Shown here: positions 1-10,981 of the stretch, piece by piece | Layout: each line of letters begins with the position of its first letter | How positions within the stretch are numbered: the first letter of the stretch is position 1 | Assembly: GCA_965263065.1 (NCBI GenBank) | Contig: CBDHGH010000003.1 | Span: forward strand, 806,001-870,000 | Length of the DNA: 64,000 nt | Direction: 5' to 3' | Origin: TK10-74A sp965263065 | GTDB lineage: Bacteria; Chloroflexota; Dehalococcoidia; Bin125 | Translations under genes and position numbers: made by a program | The notes under the pieces: model-generated | Databases searched by the model: none | Told to the model about the DNA's origin: nothing | Seen by the model: the letters and a program-made list of their open reading frames with translations, nothing else

Positions 1-1
1 C

Positions 2-769
2 CTGCCCGTCGAGGAGAAGGCGACGATCCGCCACCAGTTCTACCAGGCCGCGCCCGAGCTCGACGAGTGGGCCGACCTGGCCGCCGCGCTGCTGGCGCGG
101 TCGCTGGGACTGCTGGCGCTGGTCTCGCCGCCGCGCTCGCGCGAACTGCGGGTCAAGCACCTGGAGCTGATCGGCCTCAACGAGATCCTCGCCCTGCTGG
201 TCGTCGTGCTGCGCGAGGCGCGGGTGCTCAAGCAACTCGTGCCGCTCGACGGCCCCTTCGAGCAGGCCGAGCTGAGCGTCCTGGCGGCGCGCCTCAACGA
301 GCGCGTGTCGGGGCGCACGGTGACGGAACTGCGCCGCGAGCCCGCCGTCGACGATGCCACCGAGCAGCGGCTGATCGAGACGCTGACCGGCATCCTCAGC
401 GAGGAATCGGCGCGCGAAGCGGCCGTGCGGGTCGAGGGCGTCGCCGGGATGCTGGGGCAGCCCGAGTTCCGCCAGGACCATCGCGGCCTGCTCGACATCG
501 TGACCTTGGTGGACCAGCGCGCGACGGACCGCGTCGTGCCCCCGGAGTCGCTGGGCGGCGACGGCGTCAGCGTGATGATCGGCGACGAGAACCCGGCCGG
601 CGAACTCCAGCACTGCTCGGTGGTCGTCGCGCCGTACGGCGACCGGTCCGACATGTCGGGCTACGTCGCCGTGGTGGGGCCGACGCGGATGCGCTACGGG
701 CGCGGCGTCGCGACGGTGCGCTACCTCAGCGGCCTGCTGGAAGAGATGATGGACCGGGTTTACGGATGA
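2..769 (+). CDS. hrcA: Heat-inducible transcription repressor HrcA (5' end missing)
   Basis: HrcA represses class I heat-shock operons by binding CIRCE operators and needs GroE for folding. The window opens inside the gene: the N-terminal winged helix is cut off, and the visible 255 residues contain the dimerisation/inserted domain. Seen: the V-S-P-P stretch followed by 'RVKHLELIGLNE', and the C-terminal 'VVAPYGDRSDMSGYVAVVGP' with 'GRGVATVRYLS', both typical of the HrcA C-terminus. Its TGA overlaps the ATG of grpE (ATGA), so it heads the hrcA-grpE-dnaK-dnaJ operon. The operator would lie upstream, outside the window. The identification rests on family motifs and operon context. Confidence 0.9.
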   Translation: MPVEEKATIRHQFYQAAPELDEWADLAAALLARSLGLLALVSPPRSRELRVKHLELIGLNEILALLVVVLREARVLKQLVPLDGPFEQAELSVLAARLNERVSGRTVTELRREPAVDDATEQRLIETLTGILSEESAREAAVRVEGVAGMLGQPEFRQDHRGLLDIVTLVDQRATDRVVPPESLGGDGVSVMIGDENPAGELQHCSVVVAPYGDRSDMSGYVAVVGPTRMRYGRGVATVRYLSGLLEEMMDRVYG

Positions 770-1365
770 CCACGGCCGATGCAGAGGGGCTCGACGGGGC
801 CCAGTCCAGCGACACCCAGTCTGGCGGCGCCGACGACATCGCAGCGCCGGCGGCGTCGCAGGAGGTGGAGCGCCTGCGGGCCGAGTCCGAGCAGCACCTC
901 GCCGCCTGGAAGCGGGCGCGGGCCGACTACGACAACCTCAAGCGTCGCAGCGCGACCGAGGTCGGCGAGCGCGCGGCGCAGGCGACGGCGGGGCTGCTGC
1001 TGGCGCTGCTGCCCGTGATCGACAACTTCGACCGCGCCTTCGAGGCCGACCGCGAGGATGACCCCGAGGCGTGGGCGGAGGGCATCGTGCTGATCCGCAA
1101 GGACGTCGTGCAGCTGCTGGAGCGCTTGGGCGTGCAGCCGATCGCGGCCGCCGGCCAGCCGTTCGACCCCCAGTACCACGAGGCGGTGGGCCAGGCGCCC
1201 GGCCCCGACAACGAAGTCTTGGAGCAGGTGCGCAAGGGCTACCTGCTGGGTACGCGCGTCTTGCGGCCGGCGCTGGTGGTCGTGGGGACCGGCGACGACG
1301 GCGCGCCCGCGCCCGCGCCCGCAGACGACAGCGAGAACGAGAACGAGAACAGCGACCACGCGTAA
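766..1365 (+). CDS. grpE: Nucleotide exchange factor GrpE
   Basis: GrpE releases ADP from DnaK in the cytoplasm. The protein has 199 residues, the usual family size: a disordered acidic/Ala-rich N-terminus (about 1-30), a long helix with 'ADYDNLKRR' near residues 55-63, and the beta domain with 'PFDPQYHEAVGQ' and 'GYLLGTRVLRPALVVVG', the GrpE C-terminal signature. The tail is acidic (DDSENENEN). The start was chosen because ATG at 766 overlaps the hrcA stop; the longer open frame upstream is only hrcA read out of frame. Translational coupling to hrcA is likely. Confidence 0.95.
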   Translation: MTTADAEGLDGAQSSDTQSGGADDIAAPAASQEVERLRAESEQHLAAWKRARADYDNLKRRSATEVGERAAQATAGLLLALLPVIDNFDRAFEADREDDPEAWAEGIVLIRKDVVQLLERLGVQPIAAAGQPFDPQYHEAVGQAPGPDNEVLEQVRKGYLLGTRVLRPALVVVGTGDDGAPAPAPADDSENENENSDHA

Positions 1366-1410
1366 CTCTCCGGCGGGCGACAGGGCCCGGCTGGCATGGA
1401 AGGCAGACTC

Positions 1411-3357
<1,947 letters not shown>

Positions 3358-3428
3358 CGGGGGCGTCGCCCCGCATCGCCTGAGGCAGGGAGGGGCGCGA
3401 CCGCGACCCTCCGCTACGCTTACGACCT

Positions 3429-4544
3429 ATGGCCACAGCCAGCAAGCGCGACTTCTACGAAGTGCTCGGTGTCGATCGCTCCGCATCCGGGGAGGACATC
3501 AAGGGCGCCTTCCGCAAGCTGGCGATGCAGTACCACCCCGACCGCAACAAGGCGCACGATGCGACCGAGCGCTTCAAGGAGGTGGGCGAGGCCTACGAGA
3601 TCCTCTCGGACCCGGAGAAGCGCGCCCGCTACGACCAGTACGGCCCGAACGCCGATTTCGGCCCCTCGCGCGGCTTCGAGGGCTTCGACTTCGGCGGCTT
3701 CGGCGACATCTTCGATGCCTTCTTCGGGGGGCGCGGCTCGGCGCGCGGTCCCATCCGCGGCGACGACCTGCGCCTGCGGCAGGAGCTCAAGTTCGAGGAG
3801 GCCGTCTTCGGCGTCGAGCAGGAGATCCGGGTCAGCCGGCTGGAGGACTGCACGGTCTGCAGCGGCGCCGGCCACGAGCCCGGCCGTCCGCCCGAGGGCT
3901 GCCCGCAGTGCAAGGGCAGCGGCGAGGTGCGCCGCGTGCAGCGCAGCGTCTTCGGGCAGTTCGTCAACGTCTCCGCCTGCGACCGCTGCGGAGGGGACGG
4001 GGCGATCATCACGCACCCCTGCGGCAACTGCGGCGGGCTGGGGCGCGAGCGGCGCAACCGGCGCTTGCAGGTCAAGGTGCCGGCCGGCGTGGACCACGGC
4101 TCGCAGATGCGGCTCAGCGCCGAGGGCGACGCCGGGCAGCGGGGCGGGCCGCGCGGCAACCTCTACGTGGAGTTCCGCGTCAAGCCGCACGAGGTCTTCG
4201 AGCGCGACGGCGACGACCTGCGCGTGACGCTGCCGATCACGGTCGCGCAGGCCGCGCTGGGCGCCGTCGTGGAGATTCCCACCCTGGACGACCCCGCGGA
4301 AGACCTGGAGATCCCCGCCGGCACGCAGGCCGGGTCCATCTTCCGCATCCGCAAGCGCGGCGTGCCGCACCTGCGCGGCCGCTCGCGGGGCGACCTGCTG
4401 GTCGGCGTCGATGTGCAGGTGCCGACCAAGCTGAGCGCCGAGCAGCGCCAGCTCTTCGAGCAGTTGGACGGGGTGCTCGACGAAGCGACGCGGGGCAACG
4501 GTCGCGGCTTCTTCTCGCGAATCAAGGATGCCTTCAGCGCCTGA
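3429..4544 (+). CDS. dnaJ: Chaperone DnaJ (Hsp40, class A)
   Basis: J-domain co-chaperone that stimulates DnaK ATPase. It has 371 residues: a J domain (about 6-70) with the HPD motif in 'QYHPDRNK', a Gly/Phe-rich linker (GFEGFDFGGFGDIFDAFF), four CxxCxGxG zinc repeats (CTVCSGAG, CPQCKGSG, CDRCGGDG, CGNCGGLG; the second and fourth deviate slightly), then two substrate-binding beta domains. It follows dnaK after 71 bp and overlaps the next gene by 17 bp, so it belongs to the chaperone operon. Confidence 0.97.
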   Translation: MATASKRDFYEVLGVDRSASGEDIKGAFRKLAMQYHPDRNKAHDATERFKEVGEAYEILSDPEKRARYDQYGPNADFGPSRGFEGFDFGGFGDIFDAFFGGRGSARGPIRGDDLRLRQELKFEEAVFGVEQEIRVSRLEDCTVCSGAGHEPGRPPEGCPQCKGSGEVRRVQRSVFGQFVNVSACDRCGGDGAIITHPCGNCGGLGRERRNRRLQVKVPAGVDHGSQMRLSAEGDAGQRGGPRGNLYVEFRVKPHEVFERDGDDLRVTLPITVAQAALGAVVEIPTLDDPAEDLEIPAGTQAGSIFRIRKRGVPHLRGRSRGDLLVGVDVQVPTKLSAEQRQLFEQLDGVLDEATRGNGRGFFSRIKDAFSA

Positions 4545-5481
4545 GCCCGGTGGCGAGGAGACGTGGTGGCGGATATCGCTGCCCGTGCCCGCCGACGACG
4601 TCGAGCCCGTGACGGCGCTGTTCGAGCGGCTGACGCCGTCCGGCGTCGTCGTCGAGTGGCCGTTCCGGCAGGCGGCGGACCTGACCACGGCCGGCCCCGC
4701 GGCCGGACCCACGGAGCCCTGCGTGCGGACGTACGTCGCGGCGTCGCAACTGCGCGACGCGCGGGCGGCGCTGCGCCGCCTGCTCGAGCAGGCCGGCCGC
4801 GGCGCCGATGTCGCGCGCGCGCAGTTCGAGGCGCTGCGTCGTTCGGAGTGGGAGACGGCCTTCCATCGGCATCTGCGGCCAGTGCGCGTCGGTCGCCTGC
4901 TGGTGAGGCCGCGGCCCTGCGCGGACGTCCCGCGCGCGGGTGAGGTGGTGGTCGACCTGGAGCCGGGGCTGGCCTTCGGGACGGGCGACCACCCCACGAC
5001 GCGGATGGCGCTGGCGGCGCTGGAGCGGTCGCTGCGGCCCGGCGACCGCGTGCTCGACTTCGGGACGGGGTCGGGCGTGCTGGCCTGCGCGGCCGCCCGG
5101 CTGGGCGCCGGCGCGGTGCTGGCGCTGGACATCGACCCGCAGGCCGTGGACGCGGCCCGGCGCAACGTGGCGCTGAACGGGCTCGACGGCGTGACCGTCG
5201 CCCAGGCCGATGCCCCGCCGATCGGTTGCGCGCCGTACGATGTGGTAGTGGCGAACATCAGCGTCGGCGTGATCGTGAGCATCCTGCCGGCGCTGCTCGC
5301 CAGCGTGCGGCCCGGCGGGCGCTGCCTGCTGGGCGGCATCATCGCGCCGCAGCTGTCGCGCGTGACGCGGGCCCTGGCGGCCACGACCGCGGATCAGCAG
5401 CCGCTGCAGCCCCCGGAGGTGTACAGCGATGGTGAGTGGCGCAGTCTCGAAGTCATTCGTCCCGCGGGTCTTCGTGGATGA
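4528..5481 (+). CDS. prmA: Ribosomal protein L11 methyltransferase
   Basis: SAM-dependent trimethylation of ribosomal protein L11. It has 317 residues. The N-terminal L11-recognition domain is followed by a Rossmann methyltransferase: 'LAFGTGDHPTTRM' (PrmA signature), motif I 'VLDFGTGSGVLA', acidic 'LDIDPQAV', and 'DVVVANIS' for the NPPY-like post-motif. The gene starts inside the dnaJ end (17-bp overlap) and overlaps rsmE by 53 bp, matching the dnaJ-prmA-rsmE order of many bacteria. L11 itself (rplK) is also encoded in this window, at 49230. Confidence 0.93.
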   Translation: MPSAPEPGGEETWWRISLPVPADDVEPVTALFERLTPSGVVVEWPFRQAADLTTAGPAAGPTEPCVRTYVAASQLRDARAALRRLLEQAGRGADVARAQFEALRRSEWETAFHRHLRPVRVGRLLVRPRPCADVPRAGEVVVDLEPGLAFGTGDHPTTRMALAALERSLRPGDRVLDFGTGSGVLACAAARLGAGAVLALDIDPQAVDAARRNVALNGLDGVTVAQADAPPIGCAPYDVVVANISVGVIVSILPALLASVRPGGRCLLGGIIAPQLSRVTRALAATTADQQPLQPPEVYSDGEWRSLEVIRPAGLRG

Positions 5482-6214
5482 TCCGGGCGCGATCGATGGG
5501 TCGCGCCTGCAGATCCAGGGCTCGCTGGTGCGACGGCTGGGGAGCGTGCTGCGGCTGCGGCACGGCGATCGGCTGGAGGTGATCCACGACGAGTCGCTGT
5601 ACGAGGTCGAAGTCAGCCGCGTGAGCCGGGACACCGTGCAGACGCAGATCCTGCACTGCCGCCCGACCCGGCCCGATCCGCCGCCCCGTATCGAACTCTG
5701 CCCCAGCCTGATCCGCCCCCAGCGCTTCGACCTGCTGGTGGAGAAGGCGACCGAGCTGGGGGCGTCGGAGATCCGCCCCGTGCGGGCGGCGCGCTCGCTG
5801 GCGCGGGGCAAGAGCAGCGAGCGGCTGGGTCGCTGGAAGCGGCTGATCACGGAGGCGGCCGAGCAGTGCCGTCGCGAGCAGCGCCCGGCGGTGCACGAAC
5901 CGATCGAGATCCTGGAGCTGCTGTCGGAGCCGGTGGCGCCGGGCACGCTGCGCGTGATGTCCTCGGCGCTGGAGCCGGAGCGCACGATCCCCGACGCGGC
6001 GGCGCACGTGCCCGACCTGCACACGGTGCAGATCGTCGTGGGGCCCGAGGGCGGGTTCAGCGCCGAGGAGTCGCAGGCCGCGCTCGACGCCGGCTGGGCG
6101 CCGGTCACCCTGGGCCCGCGACCGCTGCGCGCCGAGACCGCCGGGATGGTGGCGCTGGCCGTCGTGCAGACGGCGCTGGCGCTGCGCACGCTGCCGCAGT
6201 CGCCGCCGCGCTAG
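5429..6214 (+). CDS. rsmE: 16S rRNA (uracil-1498-N3)-methyltransferase RsmE
   Basis: SPOUT-class methyltransferase that methylates U1498 of 16S rRNA. It has 261 residues: an N-terminal PUA-like domain ('HLRSVLR'-like 'RLGSVLRLRHGD'), then the knotted catalytic domain with 'EKATELG', 'EQCRREQRP' and the SAM-binding 'VGPEGGFS...LGPRPLRAETAG' loop that defines the family. The start lies 53 bp inside prmA. This is the last gene of the chaperone operon; the next genes are convergent. An alternative start further in is possible, because the first ~10 residues are weakly constrained. Confidence 0.92.
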   Translation: MVSGAVSKSFVPRVFVDDPGAIDGSRLQIQGSLVRRLGSVLRLRHGDRLEVIHDESLYEVEVSRVSRDTVQTQILHCRPTRPDPPPRIELCPSLIRPQRFDLLVEKATELGASEIRPVRAARSLARGKSSERLGRWKRLITEAAEQCRREQRPAVHEPIEILELLSEPVAPGTLRVMSSALEPERTIPDAAAHVPDLHTVQIVVGPEGGFSAEESQAALDAGWAPVTLGPRPLRAETAGMVALAVVQTALALRTLPQSPPR

Positions 6215-6249
6215 CCCCGTCGCCGGTAGGGAGGCCGCGGGCGCGCGGG

Positions 6250-7377
6250 TCAGCCGGGAATCTGCAGCGGGGCGGGCAGGGCGTCGAGCGGGTCGAACTC
6301 CTGCGTGGGGCTGGGGAAGCCCAGGACGCGGATCCACTGCACCGGGTTCACCGTGATCCCGTGCACGACGATCTCCCAGTGCAGGTGCGGCCCCGTCGCC
6401 AGCCCGGTCGCGCCCATGCGGGCGATGAACTGCCCCGCCTGCACGACCTCCCCCGGCGCCACCGCGAAGTCCGACAGGTGGTAGTAGCCCGACGTGACCC
6501 CGCCGCCGTGGTCGACGATCAGGCCGTTGCCGCGTCGCTGCGTCTGGCCGCCCCAGAGGACGATGCCGCCGCTGGGCGCGACGATCGTGTCGCCGGCGCC
6601 GCCGGCGAAGTCGACGCCGGCGTGGTACTCGCTGGGCGGGCGGAAGTTGTACGAGCGCAGCAGCCCGTAGCCCGAGGTGATCACGCCGCCGCTGGGCGGG
6701 TCGAAGATGTCGTTCCAATAGCGGTTGTTCGTGCGGCTGCGCAGGAACGGCCCGCGCGTCTCCGTGTCCTCCCGGATCACGGCCGGGTCGAGCAGGGAGC
6801 GATTGTCCTCGTCCAGCTGCACGACCTCGGTCTGCCACTGGGAGTCCTGCACGTCGATCAGGCTCTCGCGGGTCACCACGGGATCGCCGGCCCCGTTCGC
6901 GACCGAGAGGATCAGCGGCAGCGGCCCCACGCGCGTCAGCGCGTCGAGGCCGAGGATGGTGTAGAAGCGCGACCCCTCGCGCTGCATCGAGAGGATCTGG
7001 CCGCCGAAGGCGATCGATGCGAAGCCCGCCCCGGGCGCGTCGATCGCGACGATGAAGGACGAGCCCTGCAGCACTTCGCGGGGCTCGATCCAGATCAGCG
7101 GCTCGGCTTCCAGTTCCAGCGAGACCTCCTCGGCCTCGCTCTGGGCCTGTTCGGCGGCCGCCTGCTCGGCGGGGGCGGCGTCGGTCGCGGCCGACTGGGC
7201 CGTTGCCTGGGCCGCTGCCTCGGCGTCGCTCTGGGGATCGACGCTGACGCCCGGCTCCTCCTCGCCGTCGCTGCAGGCGGCCAGGACCAAGCCGGCGCCG
7301 GCGACGCCGAGCGCGCCCAGCAGCTTGCGACGGCTGAAGCGGCGCAGCGCGCGGCGTCGATCGGGGCTGGTGGGCAT
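6250..7377 (-). CDS. M23 family metallopeptidase, Tat-type lipoprotein
   Basis: Predicted extracytoplasmic LytM/M23 zinc endopeptidase acting on peptidoglycan cross-links. The 375-residue protein starts with a twin-arginine-like signal (RRFSRRKLL, hydrophobic stretch, LAAC lipobox at Cys35). An Ala/Glu-rich linker (about 50-85) and a beta-rich middle domain follow. The C-terminal M23 domain has the zinc ligands H252/D256 (HAGVD) and the HxH pair H331/H333 (HLHW). The start at ATG 7377 gives this signal peptide; the open frame extends further upstream without one. It lies beside a paralogue (7490-8623) with the same architecture. Whether it is secreted or anchored is inferred from the lipobox. 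Confidence 0.85.
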   Translation of the reverse strand: MPTSPDRRRALRRFSRRKLLGALGVAGAGLVLAACSDGEEEPGVSVDPQSDAEAAAQATAQSAATDAAPAEQAAAEQAQSEAEEVSLELEAEPLIWIEPREVLQGSSFIVAIDAPGAGFASIAFGGQILSMQREGSRFYTILGLDALTRVGPLPLILSVANGAGDPVVTRESLIDVQDSQWQTEVVQLDEDNRSLLDPAVIREDTETRGPFLRSRTNNRYWNDIFDPPSGGVITSGYGLLRSYNFRPPSEYHAGVDFAGGAGDTIVAPSGGIVLWGGQTQRRGNGLIVDHGGGVTSGYYHLSDFAVAPGEVVQAGQFIARMGATGLATGPHLHWEIVVHGITVNPVQWIRVLGFPSPTQEFDPLDALPAPLQIPG

Positions 7378-7489
7378 CGTCACGGGGAAACCTTCGGGCC
7401 GTGCGGCGCACCCCTCGCGCCGCGACCCGATCCGAGTGTACCGCCGATTCGCGATCCCGGTCGGGTCCGCGGTCTGGTCCACGATCCGA

Positions 7490-8623
7490 TCAGGGGCTCG
7501 CGGGGTGGGCGGCGTTGACCGCGCGGCCGGGGTCGAAGTGGGCCAGGGGATCGGGGACTTCCAACTCGCGCAGCCAGGGCGCCGGGTCGACGGGGACGCC
7601 GCCGACCGTCAACTCCCAGTGCAGGTGGGAGCCCGTCGAGAGGCCGGTGCTGCCCACGCGGCCGATGGGGGCGCCGCCCGCGACCACCGTGCCCGGCGTC
7701 GTGGCGACGCTGGCCAGGTGCCAGTAGCTGCTGAACACGCCCTGCCCGTGGTCGATGATGACGCCGCGCCCGCGCCGCTCGGTTTCGCCGGTCCAGGCGA
7801 CGACGCCCGCGTTCGCCGCGACGACCTCGGTCCCCCGCGGCGCGCCGAAGTCGAGGCCGCTGTGGTAGTCGCTGGGCTGCGCGCCGTTGTACGCGCGCCG
7901 CAGCCCGAAGGTGGACGTGATCACGCCCTCGGCCGGCGCGCGGAAGGGGCCGTCCCAGAGGCGCCGCGGGGAGTGCGCGCGCTGCACGGCGTCGCGCAGC
8001 GCCCGGTCCTCCGCGACGACGTCCGGGTCCAGCAGCCGCGACAGCGCCGGGTCGAGCTGCACGTGCTCGACGGGGAAGTCGGCGGCCAGCACGGCCAGCT
8101 CGATCAATTGCCGCAGGGCCAGTTGGCCGGCGTGGTCCGCGACCTCGACCTCGATGATCAGGCCGCCCGCCGGCTGCCCGAACGGGACGGGCAGGATCGC
8201 GTAGAAGCGGTCGCCCTCGCGGGCCAGCGGCACGGATCGCCCGCCCAGCGTCACCCAGGCCGCGGAGGCGTTGGTCGTGTCGATCGCGACGAGGAAGACG
8301 CCGCCGGGCCGCACGGGCGCCGGTTCCACGAAGATCGTCACTCCATGATCTGGGACGGCAGGCGCGACGGCGGGCGCCGGCGTGGCTTGGCCGCCGGCCT
8401 CGGCGGCAAGACCGGCGGCCGTCCCCCGCCCGCGCGAGTCGCCTTCGGACCCGGCCGACTGGGCGCTGGGCTGGACGGCGGATTGGGCCTGGGCGGCGCC
8501 CGCGACGGCGGACGGGTCGGCGCGGCCCGCTTCGTCGTTGAAGCAGGCGCCCGCCAGGAGGGCGCCGCATAGCGCGATGGGCGCGAGGCCGACAAGCCAG
8601 CGTGGGGGCACCGCTCCGCTCAT
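7490..8623 (-). CDS. M23 family metallopeptidase, lipoprotein
   Basis: Paralogue of the gene at 6250-7377 with the same layout (377 residues). The signal peptide ends in a LAGAC lipobox (Cys27), then an Ala/Gln/Ser-rich linker, a beta domain (about 95-225), and M23 with H254/D258 (HSGLD) and H334/H336 (HLHW). The start at ATG 8623 follows ACAAGGG and gives a clean signal peptide; ORF extension to 8782 has no signal. The two genes point the same way 112 bp apart and may be cotranscribed. Likely role: cell-wall or spore-type peptidoglycan cleavage; substrate unknown. Confidence 0.85.
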   Translation of the reverse strand: MSGAVPPRWLVGLAPIALCGALLAGACFNDEAGRADPSAVAGAAQAQSAVQPSAQSAGSEGDSRGRGTAAGLAAEAGGQATPAPAVAPAVPDHGVTIFVEPAPVRPGGVFLVAIDTTNASAAWVTLGGRSVPLAREGDRFYAILPVPFGQPAGGLIIEVEVADHAGQLALRQLIELAVLAADFPVEHVQLDPALSRLLDPDVVAEDRALRDAVQRAHSPRRLWDGPFRAPAEGVITSTFGLRRAYNGAQPSDYHSGLDFGAPRGTEVVAANAGVVAWTGETERRGRGVIIDHGQGVFSSYWHLASVATTPGTVVAGGAPIGRVGSTGLSTGSHLHWELTVGGVPVDPAPWLRELEVPDPLAHFDPGRAVNAAHPASP

Positions 8624-8645
8624 CCCTTGTCCGGCCGCCAAGATC

Positions 8646-8673
8646 AGGATAGATGTGGGGGACGTAGTCACAA
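8646..8673 (-). promoter_or_regulatory. Candidate promoter for the M23 lipoprotein genes
   Basis: On the minus strand TTGTGA (8673-8668) and TATCCT (8651-8646) are separated by 16 bp and lie just upstream of the ATG at 8623. This leaves a very short 5' untranslated region. Motif match is partial, so the call is tentative. Confidence 0.35.
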
Positions 8674-8713
8674 TTGCAGACCAACAACGGGGGCGCGCGC
8701 GGCCCGCTGTGAC

Positions 8714-8722
8714 TGCTATGCT
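8714..8722 (+). promoter_or_regulatory. Candidate extended -10 promoter for the moxR module
   Basis: TGCTATGCT (TGn plus TATGCT) lies about 40 bp before the moxR ATG at 8761. No -35 hexamer is visible in the GC-rich stretch upstream, as expected for an extended -10 element. A GGAGG ribosome-binding site sits just before the start codon. Confidence 0.35.
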
Positions 8723-8760
8723 CGGCTGCGCCCGCGGGCGCGGGGAGGCAGGGGGTCCGC

Positions 8761-9714
8761 ATGGACGATCCGCAGGCCACACTGCGTCAGATCACGGCGA
8801 ACGTTGAGCGCGTGATCCTGGGCAAGAGCGCCGAGGTGCGCCGGGCGGTGCTCGCCCTGGCCGGCGATGGCCACCTGCTGGTGGAGGATGTGCCGGGCAC
8901 CGGCAAGACGATGCTGGCGCGGGCGCTGGCCGTCTCCACCGGCTGCCGCTTCAGCCGCATCCAGTTCACGCCCGACCTGCTGCCGTCGGACGTGACGGGC
9001 GTCTCGGTCTACAACCAGAAGTCGGGCGACTTCGAGTGGCGGCCGGGGCCGATCTACGCCCAGATCGTGCTGGCCGACGAGATCAACCGGGCCACCCCCA
9101 AGACGCAGTCGGCGCTGCTGGAAGCGATGGAGGAGCGCCAGATCACCACCGACGGGGTGACGCGCTCGCTGCCGCGCCCCTTCATGGTCATCGCGACCCA
9201 GAACCCGATCGAGTACGAGGGCACGTTCCCGTTGCCGGAAGCGCAGCTGGACCGCTTCCTGATGCGCATTCACGTGGGCTACCCGTCGGCGCACGATGAG
9301 ATCGCCGTCCTGGAGGGCCAGCAGAGGGCCCACCCGATCGATTCGCTGGAGGCGGTGACCGACGCCGAGGATCTGCACCTGGTGCAGACCGCGGTGCGCG
9401 CCGTCTGGGTCGATCCGCTGATCAAGCAGTACATCGTGGAGATCTCGTCGGCGACGCGGCAGCACGATGCGGCCTACCTGGGCGCGTCGCCGCGCGGATC
9501 GCTGGCGCTGTTCCGCGCCGCGCAGGCCAACGCGCTGCTGAGCGGCCGCGACTACGTCACCCCCGACGACGTGAAGGAGCTGGCCTATGCCACGCTGGGG
9601 CATCGCATCATCATCAGCCCCTCGGCGCAGGTGCGGAGCGTCAGTTCGCTGACGGTGGTGGAGGACGTGCTCGACCGGGTGCCCGTCCCGGGCGCGCGGG
9701 TGGGTGTGGGGTGA
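8761..9714 (+). CDS. MoxR-type AAA+ ATPase (module 1)
   Basis: AAA+ ATPase of the MoxR class, thought to act as a chaperone for maturation of metal- or VWA-domain partner proteins. It has 317 residues: Walker A 'EDVPGTGKT', the MoxR-specific 'RIQFTPDLLPSDVTG', Walker B 'VLADEINRA', sensor 'ATQNPIEYEGTFPLPEAQLDRF', and the C-terminal lid with 'ASPRGSLALFRAA'. It is followed closely by DUF58 and a transglutaminase-like protein, a very common trio in bacteria. The specific client is not known. Confidence 0.92.
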   Translation: MDDPQATLRQITANVERVILGKSAEVRRAVLALAGDGHLLVEDVPGTGKTMLARALAVSTGCRFSRIQFTPDLLPSDVTGVSVYNQKSGDFEWRPGPIYAQIVLADEINRATPKTQSALLEAMEERQITTDGVTRSLPRPFMVIATQNPIEYEGTFPLPEAQLDRFLMRIHVGYPSAHDEIAVLEGQQRAHPIDSLEAVTDAEDLHLVQTAVRAVWVDPLIKQYIVEISSATRQHDAAYLGASPRGSLALFRAAQANALLSGRDYVTPDDVKELAYATLGHRIIISPSAQVRSVSSLTVVEDVLDRVPVPGARVGVG

Positions 9715-9721
9715 GCGCGGG

Positions 9722-10981
9722 ATGCGCCGGCTCTACGGTGCGACGTTCGGTCGGCGGCGGTCCCTGACGCTGGTCTCGCTGCTGACGCTCGTCGTCTTCG
9801 GCATCGGCTTCTCGACGAACTTCTGGCTGCCCCTGCGGCTGGGCTACCTGCTGGTGCTGGGCCTCCTCGCGGCCGCGATCTGGACATGGCTCAGCAGCCG
9901 CGGCCTGCAGGTGCGCATGCGTCGCGACTCGGAGCGCGTCCAGGTCGGCGAGGCGATCACCGAGCAGCTGCAGATCAGCAACGCGTCGCGGCTCGGCAAG
10001 TTCTGGCTGGAGGTGGAGGAGGAGTCGGACCTGCCGGGGCATCACGCCGAGCATGTCGTCAGCCTGGGCGGACGGGCCCGCCGGCAGTGGCGCGTGGATA
10101 CCTCGTGCCGCCGCCGGGGGTTGTTCACGCTGGGACCGGTGCACGTCCGCGTCGGCGACCCCTTCGATCTGTTCCACCGCGAAAGGATCTTCGGGGGCCC
10201 GCGGCAGTTGCTCGTCTACCCGCGGGCGCTGGAGCTGCCGCGCTACAGCGTGCCGCCCGCGAATCTGCCCGGCGAGGGGCGCTTCCGGCGTCGCACGCAC
10301 TACGTAACGCCCAACGCCTCCGGCCTGCGCGAGTACGCCCCCGGCGACAGCGTCAACCGCATCCACTGGCCCAGCACGCTGCGCACCGGCCGCATGCAGG
10401 TCAAGACCTTCGAGCTGGACCCGGCCTCGCAGCTCTGGATCGTGCTGGACCTGAACCGCAGCGACCACGCGGGCGAGGGCGACGAGGCGACCGTGGAGTA
10501 CGCGGTCACCGCCGCGGCCTCCATCGCGCGGCTGTTCCTGGCCCAGAACCGCTCGGTGGGCATGATGATGTTCGCCGACCGCTTCCGCCTGATCGAGTCC
10601 GACCGCGGCAATCAGCAGCTGACCCGCATGTTGGAGGATCTGGCGCTGGCGCAGCCCGTCGGCGACGTGCCCATCTCCACGCTGCTCGCCCAGCAGTCGC
10701 CCCGCTGGGGGCGGCACACGACGGTGATCGTGATCACGCCGGCCAGCGAGCGGCGCGCGCGCGACGGCATCCGCGCGCTCACGCAGCGGGGCGTGCAGGT
10801 GGCGGCGGTGCTGATCGACGCGGCGTCGTTCGGCGGGCGCGCGGGCGGGGAAGAGGCGTGGAGCACGCTGCGCGCCTTCGGCGTGCAGACGAACCTCGTG
10901 CGGCGCGGTGATTTCCTCGCCGAGGCGCTCGACGCCGCGCAGGGCGCGCCGGGCCGCGCCGCCGTGGGGGGGCGCGCATGA
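9722..10981 (+). CDS. DUF58 domain membrane protein (module 1)
   Basis: 419-residue protein with two N-terminal membrane segments (about 14-32 and 36-54) and a cytosolic DUF58/VWA-like region. Visible DUF58 signature: 'GLREYAPGDSVNRIHWPST' followed by 'MQVKTFE'. ATG at 9722 was chosen over the in-frame GTG at 9704, which would overlap moxR. The stop overlaps the next ATG (ATGA). DUF58 proteins usually travel with MoxR and transglutaminases, and no biochemical activity is established. A paralogue without membrane segments sits at 17440-18402. Confidence 0.88.
   Translation: MRRLYGATFGRRRSLTLVSLLTLVVFGIGFSTNFWLPLRLGYLLVLGLLAAAIWTWLSSRGLQVRMRRDSERVQVGEAITEQLQISNASRLGKFWLEVEEESDLPGHHAEHVVSLGGRARRQWRVDTSCRRRGLFTLGPVHVRVGDPFDLFHRERIFGGPRQLLVYPRALELPRYSVPPANLPGEGRFRRRTHYVTPNASGLREYAPGDSVNRIHWPSTLRTGRMQVKTFELDPASQLWIVLDLNRSDHAGEGDEATVEYAVTAAASIARLFLAQNRSVGMMMFADRFRLIESDRGNQQLTRMLEDLALAQPVGDVPISTLLAQQSPRWGRHTTVIVITPASERRARDGIRALTQRGVQVAAVLIDAASFGGRAGGEEAWSTLRAFGVQTNLVRRGDFLAEALDAAQGAPGRAAVGGRA

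Noticed and set aside
1366..1410. CIRCE operator before dnaK
   Set aside because: No TTAGCACTC-N9-GAGTGCTAA-like repeat is present; control must come from upstream of hrcA, outside the window.
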